Positions 1 through 5,365 of a stretch of DNA of 7,674 bases are shown in pieces. The stretch comes from Candidatus Acidiferrales bacterium. GTDB lineage: Bacteria > Acidobacteriota > Terriglobia > Acidiferrales > UBA7541. The notes beneath the pieces were generated by a model. The model saw only the letters and a program-made list of their open reading frames with translations, made no database searches and was not told the DNA's origin. Each line of letters begins with the position of its first letter. Positions within the stretch are counted from its first letter, which is position 1. Location: contig CATPAM010000469.1 in assembly GCA_955651735.1 (NCBI GenBank), forward strand, positions 1 through 7,674, given 5' to 3'. The translations under genes were made by a program, and so were the position numbers.

Positions 1-192
1 GCGCAGCGAGGTCCAGACGCGCCGCGGAGGCTCGACTTCCGCGGGAAGCAAATGAGCGGTAGCGACGATGGCGGTTAGGTCGGCGATGAAATTCTGGCAG
101 GAACTGCAGCCGGCGAGATGCGCGCGCGCGGCTTCAGGCACGGGCACAAAACCCTCGTGTTCGAGGACCACTTCCACTTCTTTACACTGCAT
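1..192 (-). CDS. Anti-sigma factor, zinc-finger (ZAS) type, N-terminal part only
   Basis: This is a probable anti-sigma factor that would hold the ECF sigma factor encoded just upstream. Only the first 64 codons are visible and the gene runs off the left edge. The start is ATG at 192-190: an in-frame TAA lies three codons upstream, and a GGAG ribosome site (202-205) sits 9 bases before it. Cys3 together with His25, Cys29 and Cys32 (an HxxxCxxC motif) matches the zinc-binding anti-sigma (ZAS) domain of the RsrA/ChrR class. These proteins bind the sigma factor through a small helical zinc domain and often continue into a membrane segment and a sensor domain, which cannot be seen here. The neighbouring sigma gene supports the call. 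The signal it senses cannot be told; redox sensing is possible for the class but not shown. Confidence 0.8.
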   Translation of the reverse strand, partial: MQCKEVEVVLEHEGFVPVPEAARAHLAGCSSCQNFIADLTAIVATAHLLPAEVEPPRRVWTSLR

Positions 193-201
193 GGCCGTTT
201 A

Positions 202-205
202 CTCC
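202..205 (-). promoter_or_regulatory. Ribosome binding site of the anti-sigma gene
   Basis: GGAG on the minus strand, 9 bases before the ATG at 192. With the in-frame stop just upstream it fixes the start of the anti-sigma gene. Confidence 0.6.
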
Positions 206-303
206 GCGACACGCTGCTTCGGAAGTTTCTTCTGCTCGACTCCGAACACAACTTTGCGGCGTGTCTGCGCCTCGGTGCACCCCGAAATTTTTGCTATTGT
301 AGC

Positions 304-1047
304 TCAATCGCTGCTTCCTGTCTGCGTTTTCGCTGCGTGGCGTTCTTGCCGCGCCTGCTCGCGAATTTCTTCTTGTAGCAGATCGCGCAACCTGGTTCGC
401 GCCTTGTGCAACTGCGATTTCGAATTTCCGACCGAACAGCCCATGATCCCGGCTATCTCGTTGTGCTCGTAGCCCTGCACGTCGTGCAAAACAAACACCG
501 TGCGGTAACCCGGCGGCAGCTGATCGATGGAACGCTCCAAATTGACGCGATCCACCGCTCCGCTCAATCGCAAATCCGGCGCCCCGACGTCCTTCCTCAG
601 TCCGCCGCCGTCTTCGTCCGGCTCGGTGGTCTCCTCCAGCGAAGCCACCGGAAGAGCTTTCTTCCGCAACCGCATCAGCACTACGTTCACGGTCATACGG
701 TGCAGCCAGGTCGAAAACGCAGATTCGCCCCGGAACGTCGCAATCTTGCGGAACAGTTGCAGAAACGCTTCCTGCATCAAGTCTTCCGCGTCGGAAGGGT
801 TGCTGACCATGCGCAGGCACAAAGCGTAAACGCGGCGGCTGTGCAGTTCATACAGAAACTCAAAAGCCGCAGCATTCCCGGCTTGCGCCAGGCGAATGGC
901 CTCCGCTTCCGTCAGCGCCTTGGGCGGCAGGGCGTTTGATGCGATGGGATCGCTTGGTCTGTTTTGGGCCAACGGTCCAATAGCGGCGCATCCACCTTTT
1001 CGGATGCACCGGATACCCCCTAGAGTTGTCTTCGCAACGGCCCGCAT
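304..1047 (-). CDS. ECF-type (sigma-70 family) RNA polymerase sigma factor
   Basis: This is an alternative sigma factor that would direct RNA polymerase to a stress or envelope regulon. Numbered from ATG 1047 (247 residues), sigma region 2 spans about 62-130 and includes [10 protein letters not shown] (86-95), [11 protein letters not shown] and the following basic helix. An acidic linker ([12 protein letters not shown], about 138-149) leads to region 4 at about 170-224, which has the helix-turn-helix LPPGYRTVF...EIAGIMGCS...[11 protein letters not shown]. No region 3 is present, as expected for ECF factors. The tail is basic. The start is uncertain. The frame stays open to a TTG at 1116, which has a GAGGGAG-like site overlapping the end of the upstream gene. 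ATG 1047 has no clear ribosome site. A TTG at 972 would remove most of the leader. The roughly 60 residues before region 2 do not look like sigma sequence. The anti-sigma gene follows after 111 bases, so the two are probably co-transcribed. Confidence 0.92.
   Translation of the reverse strand: MRAVAKTTLGGIRCIRKGGCAAIGPLAQNRPSDPIASNALPPKALTEAEAIRLAQAGNAAAFEFLYELHSRRVYALCLRMVSNPSDAEDLMQEAFLQLFRKIATFRGESAFSTWLHRMTVNVVLMRLRKKALPVASLEETTEPDEDGGGLRKDVGAPDLRLSGAVDRVNLERSIDQLPPGYRTVFVLHDVQGYEHNEIAGIMGCSVGNSKSQLHKARTRLRDLLQEEIREQARQERHAAKTQTGSSD
985..1010 (-). other. Hairpin in the 5' part of the sigma gene or its leader
   Basis: An inverted repeat with 9-base arms (985-993 and 1002-1010, one G-T wobble) around an 8-base loop. 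It lies in the segment between the candidate sigma starts and the first recognisable sigma residues. No T-run follows it on the minus strand, so it does not look like a terminator. It may be RNA structure controlling sigma translation, or simply coding sequence. Confidence 0.5.
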
Positions 1048-1082
1048 AATCAAAGAAACACGCCACGGGCCTTTATTACTCG

Positions 1083-1107
1083 CTGCGTCCGCGCTTGCAG
1101 AACGCAG
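1083..1107 (-). repeat. Inverted repeat between the unknown gene and the sigma ATG
   Basis: Six-base arms CTGCGT (1083-1088) and ACGCAG (1102-1107) with a 13-base loop. It sits between the stop of the unknown gene and the ATG at 1047, inside the longest possible sigma reading frame. It has no T-tract. It could be part of a structured leader together with the stronger hairpin at 985-1010. Confidence 0.35.
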
Positions 1108-1122
1108 ATTTAGCAAGCTTAG

Positions 1123-1836
1123 TTATTCTCCCTCGATTAGCACCATTCGTCTACGCCGGGTTGGTTCGGCGCCGTGAGGGGCGAGTATTTGGGAGTTTAT
1201 GGATTTCTGAAGCACGCCGACCTGGTCATCGGGGAGCACCACGATGAAAGACTTCAAAAGCACGATAGCCTCACGCAGGCAGGTATTCAAGTCAAAGTGA
1301 GCGTCATCCAGGACCCGCCAATCCAAGAAGGGCGCCGCCGAGGCGCCGCTGCCCAGATCCGACGCTACCTCGCAAAAATCCTTGCGTATGCTCAACACCA
1401 TTTCTTCGAGGGTGTCGACCTTGTGCAAGAACTGAGAACGCTGGGTGAGCAGCACGAGACTTAGAAGGTCGTTCACGCGAGCCGTGCGCTGCTCCCGGGT
1501 GCCGCGGAAGTTGGAAGCGTCGAGAGGAGCGGTGTTCGGAATAATGCCGAAATGCTTCGCGTGCTCCCCCAAGGTGTGGAGCAAACGCTCCACCGCCCGA
1601 GCCAACCGCGTGCACAAGGCCGGTATGAGGAAGACGGCCCGACAGGACTGCGCCAGCTTCCCGATACGGCGGAGTTCGAGGGCCTCGTTTAGGGAAACGC
1701 TGAACATTCCGTAGGAGATTTCGAGCTGCCGCACGCAGGAGTCATAGGTTTTGGCCTTGGCCGGTGGAAGCAAGCTGCTCCAGTCCTCGTGGACGGAACA
1801 ATTGCGGGGAGGAAGGGTGTGAGCGCGAACCCGCAC
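1123..1836 (-). CDS. Conserved-looking protein of unknown function, 237 residues
   Basis: I do not recognise a named family. The protein is soluble-looking and probably mostly helical. It has Leu-rich amphipathic stretches at about 75-90, 120-150 and 184-210, with several cysteines (13, 34, 65, 75, 155, 186). There is no signal peptide and no Walker or zinc motif. The segment LREAIVLLKSFIVVLP (187-202) is the most hydrophobic but is short and follows charged residues, so I do not call a membrane span. The GTG start at 1836 is well supported: AGGAG lies 9 bases upstream and an extended -10 promoter about 26 bases upstream. The sigma gene follows on the same strand. Its longest possible start (TTG 1116) is 6 bases past this stop, so read-through or coupling is plausible. 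A role with the sigma/anti-sigma pair is suggested only by position. I have a loose impression of similar uncharacterised proteins in Acidobacteriota, not verified. Confidence 0.75.
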   Translation of the reverse strand: MRVRAHTLPPRNCSVHEDWSSLLPPAKAKTYDSCVRQLEISYGMFSVSLNEALELRRIGKLAQSCRAVFLIPALCTRLARAVERLLHTLGEHAKHFGIIPNTAPLDASNFRGTREQRTARVNDLLSLVLLTQRSQFLHKVDTLEEMVLSIRKDFCEVASDLGSGASAAPFLDWRVLDDAHFDLNTCLREAIVLLKSFIVVLPDDQVGVLQKSINSQILAPHGAEPTRRRRMVLIEGE

Positions 1837-1845
1837 GGGGTTTCT

Positions 1846-1850
1846 CTCCT
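1846..1850 (-). promoter_or_regulatory. Ribosome binding site deciding a GTG start
   Basis: AGGAG on the minus strand, 9 bases before the GTG at 1836. It is the reason for choosing the GTG start of the unknown gene. Confidence 0.65.
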
Positions 1851-1861
1851 GGGCGAGAGCG

Positions 1862-1870
1862 ATTATACCA
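1862..1870 (-). promoter_or_regulatory. Extended -10 promoter of the unknown gene and possibly the sigma operon
   Basis: TGGTATAAT on the minus strand is a perfect -10 hexamer with the TGn extension. The -35 region is poor (best TTACCG at spacing 19), as tolerated by extended -10 promoters. Upstream, 1891-1914 is AT-rich and could act as an UP element. Predicted transcription starts near 1855, giving a leader of about 19 bases before the GTG at 1836. Confidence 0.65.
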
Positions 1871-1899
1871 AAATAGCTTCAGAGGTCGGTAAGAATTTA

Positions 1900-1913
1900 T
1901 TAACAAAAGTTAA
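1900..1913. repeat. AT-rich inverted repeat upstream of the minus-strand promoter
   Basis: TTAAC-AAAA-GTTAA, with 5-base arms. It lies roughly 45-58 bases upstream of the predicted start of the unknown gene, where an activator site or UP element could sit. The arms are short, so chance is possible. Confidence 0.35.
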
Positions 1914-1949
1914 CTCTTGCCGCCAGGCGAGACCGCGACTTTCAGAGGG

Positions 1950-1967
1950 TGCGCCGGAAAAGGCGCA
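1950..1967. repeat. Short GC hairpin in the divergent region
   Basis: TGCGCC and GGCGCA (6 base pairs) around the loop GGAAAA. There is no T-run on either side, so it is not a canonical terminator. Function unknown. Confidence 0.3.
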
Positions 1968-1988
1968 AGTTCTAACCACATTGGTACT

Positions 1989-2019
1989 TACCGTTAATAT
2001 GATCGTTACGAGTACGGTA
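1989..2019. repeat. Inverted repeat flanking a -10-like element
   Basis: TACCGT (1989-1994) and ACGGTA (2014-2019) are complementary arms 19 bases apart, enclosing TATGAT (1998-2003). A matching -35 is weak (ACCACA at 1975-1980, spacing 17). This could be an operator around a distal lysS promoter, or chance. Confidence 0.3.
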
Positions 2020-2044
2020 CGCTTGGTCTCCTCGCCAACGGATG

Positions 2045-2067
2045 GCTGGTGGAACTTTCGCACCAGC
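2045..2067 (+). other. Hairpin upstream of lysS
   Basis: GCTGGTG (2045-2051) pairs perfectly with CACCAGC (2061-2067) around a 9-base loop. It would fall within a long lysS leader if transcription begins near 2010, or upstream of the message if the proximal promoter at 2139-2168 is used. It lacks the T-box core sequence and a following T-run. Confidence 0.4.
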
Positions 2068-2138
2068 GATGGGCGTTCGCAAAGTGGCCGTGCGGTCCTG
2101 GTGGGGGACGCAGGGGTCCTGGCCGCGCCGTCAGATTC

Positions 2139-2168
2139 TTGCCCTGTAATGGCGCTGCCCGCTATACT
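2139..2168 (+). promoter_or_regulatory. Probable lysS promoter
   Basis: TTGCCC (2139-2144, 4 of 6 to consensus) and TATACT (2163-2168, 5 of 6) are separated by 18 bases. Transcription would start near 2175, giving a leader of about 26 bases before the lysS TTG. The call rests on similarity to the housekeeping sigma-70 consensus only. Confidence 0.5.
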
Positions 2169-2186
2169 CGCCTGCGATTTATGCGG

Positions 2187-2192
2187 AAAGGA
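2187..2192 (+). promoter_or_regulatory. Ribosome binding site deciding the lysS TTG start
   Basis: AAAGGA, 8 bases before the TTG at 2201. The nearby ATG at 2181 is in a different frame, so this site supports TTG as the lysS start. Confidence 0.6.
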
Positions 2193-2200
2193 TTTTCCCG

Positions 2201-3754
2201 TTGCCATTTGAGCCACGCGACCAGTTTGAGCAGCGCCAGAAAAAGTTGCAGCAAATCCAGGCGCTGGGCCTGAACGCGTACCCGCACGAATTTCGATGGA
2301 CCGATACGGCTGGCGAGCTGGCGACCCAATTTGGTGCTAGCTCCGGCGCGGACCTGGAGGCCAATCGCCGGAAGGTTCGCGTTGCCGGGCGAATCGTTTC
2401 GCTGCGCCTGATGGGCAAGGCCGGGTTTGCTCACCTGCAGGGTGCGGGGAAGCGCATCCAGATCTACGTAAAAAAGGACGTTGCGGGAGGGCGAGGATTC
2501 GAGCTTTTCCAGTTGCTGGACCTGGGCGACTTGATCGGTGTGCGCGGGCACCTTTTCCGTACCAAAACGAATGAGCTTTCTGTTTGGGCAGAGGAAATAT
2601 ATTTCCTGTCGAAGGCGCTGCTGCCTCTGCCGGAGAAATGGCACGGCTTGACCGACGTGGAGATGCGCTACCGCCAGCGGTATCTGGACCTGATTGCGAA
2701 TGAAAAATCGCGTGACGTTTTTGTAACGCGCGCGCGGATCATCCAGGAGCTGCGGCGGTTTTTCGATGCCCGCGGTTATATCGAGGTGGAAACGCCCATG
2801 ATGCATCCGCTGCCCGGCGGAGCGGCGGCGCGGCCTTTCAAGACCCATCACAATACATTGGACCTCGACCTTTACCTGCGCATCGCGCCGGAGCTGTATT
2901 TGAAGCGCCTGACCGTCGGGGGGTTTGATCGCGTTTACGAGATCAACCGCAATTTTCGCAATGAGGGAATCTCCACGCAGCACAATCCGGAATTCACTAT
3001 GCTGGAGTTCTATGAAGCCTACAGCAATTACGGCGATTTGATGGACATGAACGAACGCCTATTCGCGGATCTAGCTAAATCGATCACCGGCTCGACGGTG
3101 GTCCGCTACGGAGAGGTTGATCTGGACTTCGGGAGATTTGAGCGTTTGACGATGCGCGAGGCTATTGTGAAACACTGGCCGGACGCGGCGGGAGCCGCTC
3201 CGAGGATTGCGGAGCTTGCCGCGCCTGGAGGTCCGCGAGCGACAGCGGAACGCTACAATGTCTGGGCCAAGAATAGTGGCGCTCCTTACGCCGCTTCCAA
3301 GGGGCGTTTGAGCGACGGCGAATGGACGGGCCTGCTGTTTGAGGCTATGGCCGAGGATAAGTTGGTGCGACCGACTATTTTGTACGAATTCCCGACAGAC
3401 ATTTCTCCTTTGTCAAAGCAGAAGGCAGACGATCCGAGCGTGACCGAGCGTTTTGAGATTTACGTCGCAGGAATGGAGATCGCGAATGGCTTTTCGGAGT
3501 TGAATGATCCGATAGAACAGGAACGTCGCTTTCGCGCGCAGGTCGCGCAGGGTGGCGACGAGATGCCCAAGCAGATCGACTGGGACTACATACGCGCGCT
3601 GTGCCACGGCATGCCGCCTGCCGCGGGCGAGGGCATCGGCATCGATCGTTTGACGATGCTCTTCACCGACTCGCCGTCCATCCGCGATGTCATTTTGTTC
3701 CCCCAACTGCGCCCGGAAGCGCCATCCAATCCGGAGCAAGGTAGTAATCCCTGA
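2201..3754 (+). CDS. lysS: Lysyl-tRNA synthetase, class II
   Basis: Charges tRNA-Lys with lysine using ATP, in the cytoplasm. The protein has 517 residues, close to the roughly 500 usual for bacterial class II LysRS. An N-terminal anticodon-binding OB-fold lies at about 58-137 ([18 protein letters not shown] onward), followed by the family linker [20 protein letters not shown] (141-160). Motif 1 is at about 181-204, around [10 protein letters not shown]. Motif 2 is FRNEGIS...HNPEFTMLE (252-269). Motif 3 is [13 protein letters not shown] (476-488), followed by the typical [11 protein letters not shown] ending. All class II signature arginines and glutamates I looked for are present. The start is TTG with AAAGGA 8 bases upstream and a promoter just before it. 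The stretch at about 330-372 is Ala/Gly-rich and less conserved, where the family varies. The permease gene follows 10 bases after the stop, suggesting an operon. Confidence 0.97.
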   Translation: MPFEPRDQFEQRQKKLQQIQALGLNAYPHEFRWTDTAGELATQFGASSGADLEANRRKVRVAGRIVSLRLMGKAGFAHLQGAGKRIQIYVKKDVAGGRGFELFQLLDLGDLIGVRGHLFRTKTNELSVWAEEIYFLSKALLPLPEKWHGLTDVEMRYRQRYLDLIANEKSRDVFVTRARIIQELRRFFDARGYIEVETPMMHPLPGGAAARPFKTHHNTLDLDLYLRIAPELYLKRLTVGGFDRVYEINRNFRNEGISTQHNPEFTMLEFYEAYSNYGDLMDMNERLFADLAKSITGSTVVRYGEVDLDFGRFERLTMREAIVKHWPDAAGAAPRIAELAAPGGPRATAERYNVWAKNSGAPYAASKGRLSDGEWTGLLFEAMAEDKLVRPTILYEFPTDISPLSKQKADDPSVTERFEIYVAGMEIANGFSELNDPIEQERRFRAQVAQGGDEMPKQIDWDYIRALCHGMPPAAGEGIGIDRLTMLFTDSPSIRDVILFPQLRPEAPSNPEQGSNP

Positions 3755-3764
3755 CGAGTTCAGC

Positions 3765-4991
3765 ATGAATTTTGAATGGTTCATCGCCAGGCGGTACCTG
3801 CGGTCGCCGTACCGCCCCGCAGTGCTGCGCCTGGTGACGGCGTTCTCGGTGATCGGCGTTGCCGCAGGAGTCGCAACGCTGGTGATTGCCCTGGCAATGA
3901 ACACCGGATTTCGCGAAACGCTGCAGGACCGCTTGCTAGGCGTGACGGCGCACGTGTCGCTCAGCAAGCCTGGCGCGGGCGGTATTCGCGACTATAAAGC
4001 TGTGGCCTCCAAACTGGGCGCGACACCGGGCGTGCGCTCGGTGAGTCCGGCAGCCTATCAAACCGTGCTCATGATCTTTGCCGGCCAGGCGCGCGGCGTG
4101 GTCACAAAAGGAATCGATCCGGAACGCGAACGGCGCAGCGATGAGGCGCTGCAGCGCATCATCGCCGGGAACCTGGATTTTTCGCCCGATGGCAACGGCA
4201 TTGACGCGATACTAATCGGCAAGCAACTCGCACAGGAGTGGAAGCTCTCGCCGGGCGACTATGTGACGCTCACCAGCCCGCAAGGGCGATTGACGCCATT
4301 CGGTTTGCTGCCGCGAAGCCGGCGGTTCCGCGTCGCGGGAATTTTTGATTCGGGCTTCTACGATTACGATGAGAATTGGTGCTTCTTGAGCTTGCCGGCC
4401 GCGCAAGCGCTCTCTGGCGTCGTTGATGCTGTTAGCGTGCTGGAATTTCGCCTGGACAAGCCGGAGCAGGCCGGCGATATTGCGCGGAAATTGCAACAAG
4501 CCGCAGGCCCCGGCTTTGCCGCTAGCACCTGGATGGAAGAAAACCGCGCGCTTTTCCGCGCCTTGCGCCTGGAAAAGCTGGTGACCGCGATCTTCATCGG
4601 ACTCATCACGTTTGTGGCGGGCTTGAACGTCCTGGTGGTGCTGTCCATGACGGTGACCGACAAGGCGCGAGATGTCGCCATTCTCATGTCCATGGGCTCC
4701 CGGCGGGAGCAGATTCGGCGCATTTTTTTGTGGCAAGGGATGGCGATTGGCGCGACGGGCACCCTCGCCGGCCTGTGCGTCGGGTATGCTTGCGCTTGGA
4801 TGGCCGGGACTTGGCGCCTGATTCCCCTCGATCCACAGGTGTATGCGGTGCCCTACGTGCCGTTTCATCCCAGTCTGCTGGATGGCGTTTGCATCGCGGC
4901 CGTGGCCATGGGAATTTCGGTCGGAGCTACGCTCTTGCCCGCGCGTGCGGCGGCTCGCCTCCTGCCGGTGGACATTCTGCGCTATGAGTAG
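3765..4991 (+). CDS. LolC/LolE-family lipoprotein-releasing ABC transporter permease
   Basis: Inner-membrane subunit of the transporter that extracts lipoproteins and hands them toward the outer membrane. The 408-residue length fits LolC/LolE (about 400-415). An N-terminal FIARRYLRS segment (6-14) precedes transmembrane helix 1 (about 22-46). Then comes a large periplasmic domain (about 47-270) and three C-terminal helices (about 273-295, 323-346 and 372-392). The cytoplasmic loop TDKARDVAILMSMGSRREQI (298-317) is the typical coupling region with the ATPase, and the end PARAAARLLPVDILRYE is also typical. The frame is open upstream into lysS, but homology begins at this ATG, 10 bases after the lysS stop. 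The ribosome site is weak (GAG at 3755-3757), so coupling to lysS translation is likely. Whether it is LolC, LolE or a single LolF-like subunit cannot be told. No second permease is visible in the window. Confidence 0.93.
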   Translation: MNFEWFIARRYLRSPYRPAVLRLVTAFSVIGVAAGVATLVIALAMNTGFRETLQDRLLGVTAHVSLSKPGAGGIRDYKAVASKLGATPGVRSVSPAAYQTVLMIFAGQARGVVTKGIDPERERRSDEALQRIIAGNLDFSPDGNGIDAILIGKQLAQEWKLSPGDYVTLTSPQGRLTPFGLLPRSRRFRVAGIFDSGFYDYDENWCFLSLPAAQALSGVVDAVSVLEFRLDKPEQAGDIARKLQQAAGPGFAASTWMEENRALFRALRLEKLVTAIFIGLITFVAGLNVLVVLSMTVTDKARDVAILMSMGSRREQIRRIFLWQGMAIGATGTLAGLCVGYACAWMAGTWRLIPLDPQVYAVPYVPFHPSLLDGVCIAAVAMGISVGATLLPARAAARLLPVDILRYE

Positions 4992-5018
4992 GGAAAACCG
5001 GGTAGCAGCTCCTGGAAC

Positions 5019-5042
5019 ATATCCTAATATACGGATATACGG
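5019..5042. repeat. Inverted and direct repeat just after the permease gene
   Basis: ATATCC (5019-5024) and GGATAT (5033-5038) form an inverted repeat with an 8-base spacer. TATACGG occurs twice, 8 bases apart, at 5028-5034 and 5036-5042. This could be a protein binding site. No known operator is recognised. Confidence 0.35.
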
Positions 5043-5065
5043 CGTTGTGGGCGGAACGCAGCTTT

Positions 5066-5082
5066 GGAGCACGGTTTGCTCC
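5066..5082 (+). other. Hairpin downstream of the permease gene
   Basis: GGAGCA (5066-5071) pairs with TGCTCC (5077-5082) around a 5-base loop. It sits about 75 bases past the permease stop, where a terminator or 3' end stabiliser might be. Without a T-run, intrinsic termination is not supported. Confidence 0.4.
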
Positions 5083-5109
5083 TACGATCATCGCGTGGGC
5101 GTGCGGCCT

Positions 5110-5137
5110 CATCGAGGATGATTTTCGAACCTCGATG
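5110..5137. repeat. Eight-base perfect inverted repeat
   Basis: CATCGAGG (5110-5117) and CCTCGATG (5130-5137) flank a 12-base loop. An A-run follows on the plus strand, which reads as a T-run ahead of the stem on the minus strand, the wrong side for termination. It may be an operator or an RNA structure. Confidence 0.45.
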
Positions 5138-5162
5138 GGAAAAAATTGCCCGCCATAAACGT

Positions 5163-5190
5163 TTGAAATAAAAGCAATTAAGCGTTTAAC
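5163..5190 (+). promoter_or_regulatory. Weak candidate promoter for lolD-clpC
   Basis: TTGAAA (5163-5168) and TTTAAC (5185-5190) lie 16 bases apart in the only AT-rich block of the gap. The -10 matches consensus at 4 of 6. If used, it would give the lolD-clpC pair its own message with a leader of about 170 bases. The evidence is composition and position only. Confidence 0.25.
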
Positions 5191-5319
5191 AAAATACCCG
5201 TTTTGGGCCTGGTTTCTTGCTAGGCAAAGCTCCGGCATAAATGGGAAGTGATTGGGCCGCGGCGGGGATTTTGGGATACGGCACTGTAATTGCCTCTCCT
5301 GCATCTAAGTACATGGACG

Positions 5320-5337
5320 GGCGGTCGGCTGGCCGCC
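5320..5337 (+). other. GC hairpin shortly before lolD
   Basis: GGCGGTC (5320-5326) pairs with GGCCGCC (5331-5337) around the loop GGCT, 7 base pairs including one G-T wobble. It ends 28 bases before the lolD ATG, just upstream of the GGGGA that may act as its ribosome site. It could influence lolD translation. Confidence 0.4.
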
Positions 5338-5365
5338 GAATGCTACCGGGGAATGTGGGCTTGGG

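Larger units (their letters stand above)
1837..2200. other. Divergent control region between the unknown gene and lysS
   Basis: These 364 bases separate the minus-strand unknown gene from plus-strand lysS. They hold a strong minus-strand extended -10 promoter (1862-1870), an AT-rich inverted repeat (1900-1913), a GC hairpin (1950-1967), an inverted repeat around a -10-like element (1989-2019), a 7-base-pair hairpin (2045-2067), a GGTCCTGG direct repeat (2094-2101 and 2115-2122) and a plus-strand promoter close to lysS (2139-2168). Open frames cross it on both strands, but they lack ribosome sites or recognisable protein sequence and run over the promoters, so I treat it as non-coding. Confidence 0.7.
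4992..5365. other. Long gap between permease and ATPase genes with several inverted repeats
   Basis: These 374 bases separate two genes of one complex. I see no convincing gene. The region holds two copies of TATACGG (5028-5034, 5036-5042) within an ATATCC/GGATAT inverted repeat, hairpins at 5066-5082, 5110-5137 and 5320-5337, and an AT-rich block at about 5139-5196. That block contains the palindrome AAACGTTT (5157-5164) and a weak promoter-like pair. A 45-codon frame starting at the permease stop (4984-5121) is noted as a finding only. None of the hairpins carries a T-tract. Confidence 0.65.

Noticed and set aside
182..820. A 212-codon minus-strand frame overlapping the sigma gene
   Set aside because: It is a different frame of the same strand as the sigma factor, whose regions 2 and 4 are clear. 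Its product is Arg/Ala-rich without any known pattern.
2045..2120. T-box riboswitch in front of lysS
   Set aside because: GGTGGAAC at 2048-2055 faintly recalls the T-box core, but the following ACCGCG is missing, there is no terminator T-run, and T-boxes are mainly a Firmicutes device.
1789..2216. Open frames of 140 (+) and 117 (-) codons across the divergent region
   Set aside because: They run over the start of the unknown gene, both promoters and the lysS start, and show no protein-like pattern.
2162..2983. A 273-codon minus-strand frame opposite lysS
   Set aside because: It lies wholly opposite the conserved synthetase sequence and the lysS promoter and has no family features.
3687..3764. 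Upstream start for the permease inside lysS
   Set aside because: The frame is open from 3687, but the added 26 residues overlap lysS and do not resemble a LolC/E N-terminus, which begins at the ATG at 3765.
4212..5072. A 286-codon minus-strand frame opposite the permease
   Set aside because: The plus strand carries a full LolC/E-family protein. The antisense product is His/Arg/Gln-rich and looks like a shadow.
5066..5137. Rho-independent terminator after the permease
   Set aside because: The hairpins at 5066-5082 and 5110-5137 have no T-run after the stem on the coding strand.
5281..5290. A -10 element TGTAAT close to lolD
   Set aside because: It matches 5 of 6 bases, but no -35 is found at 16-19 bases and there is no TGn extension.
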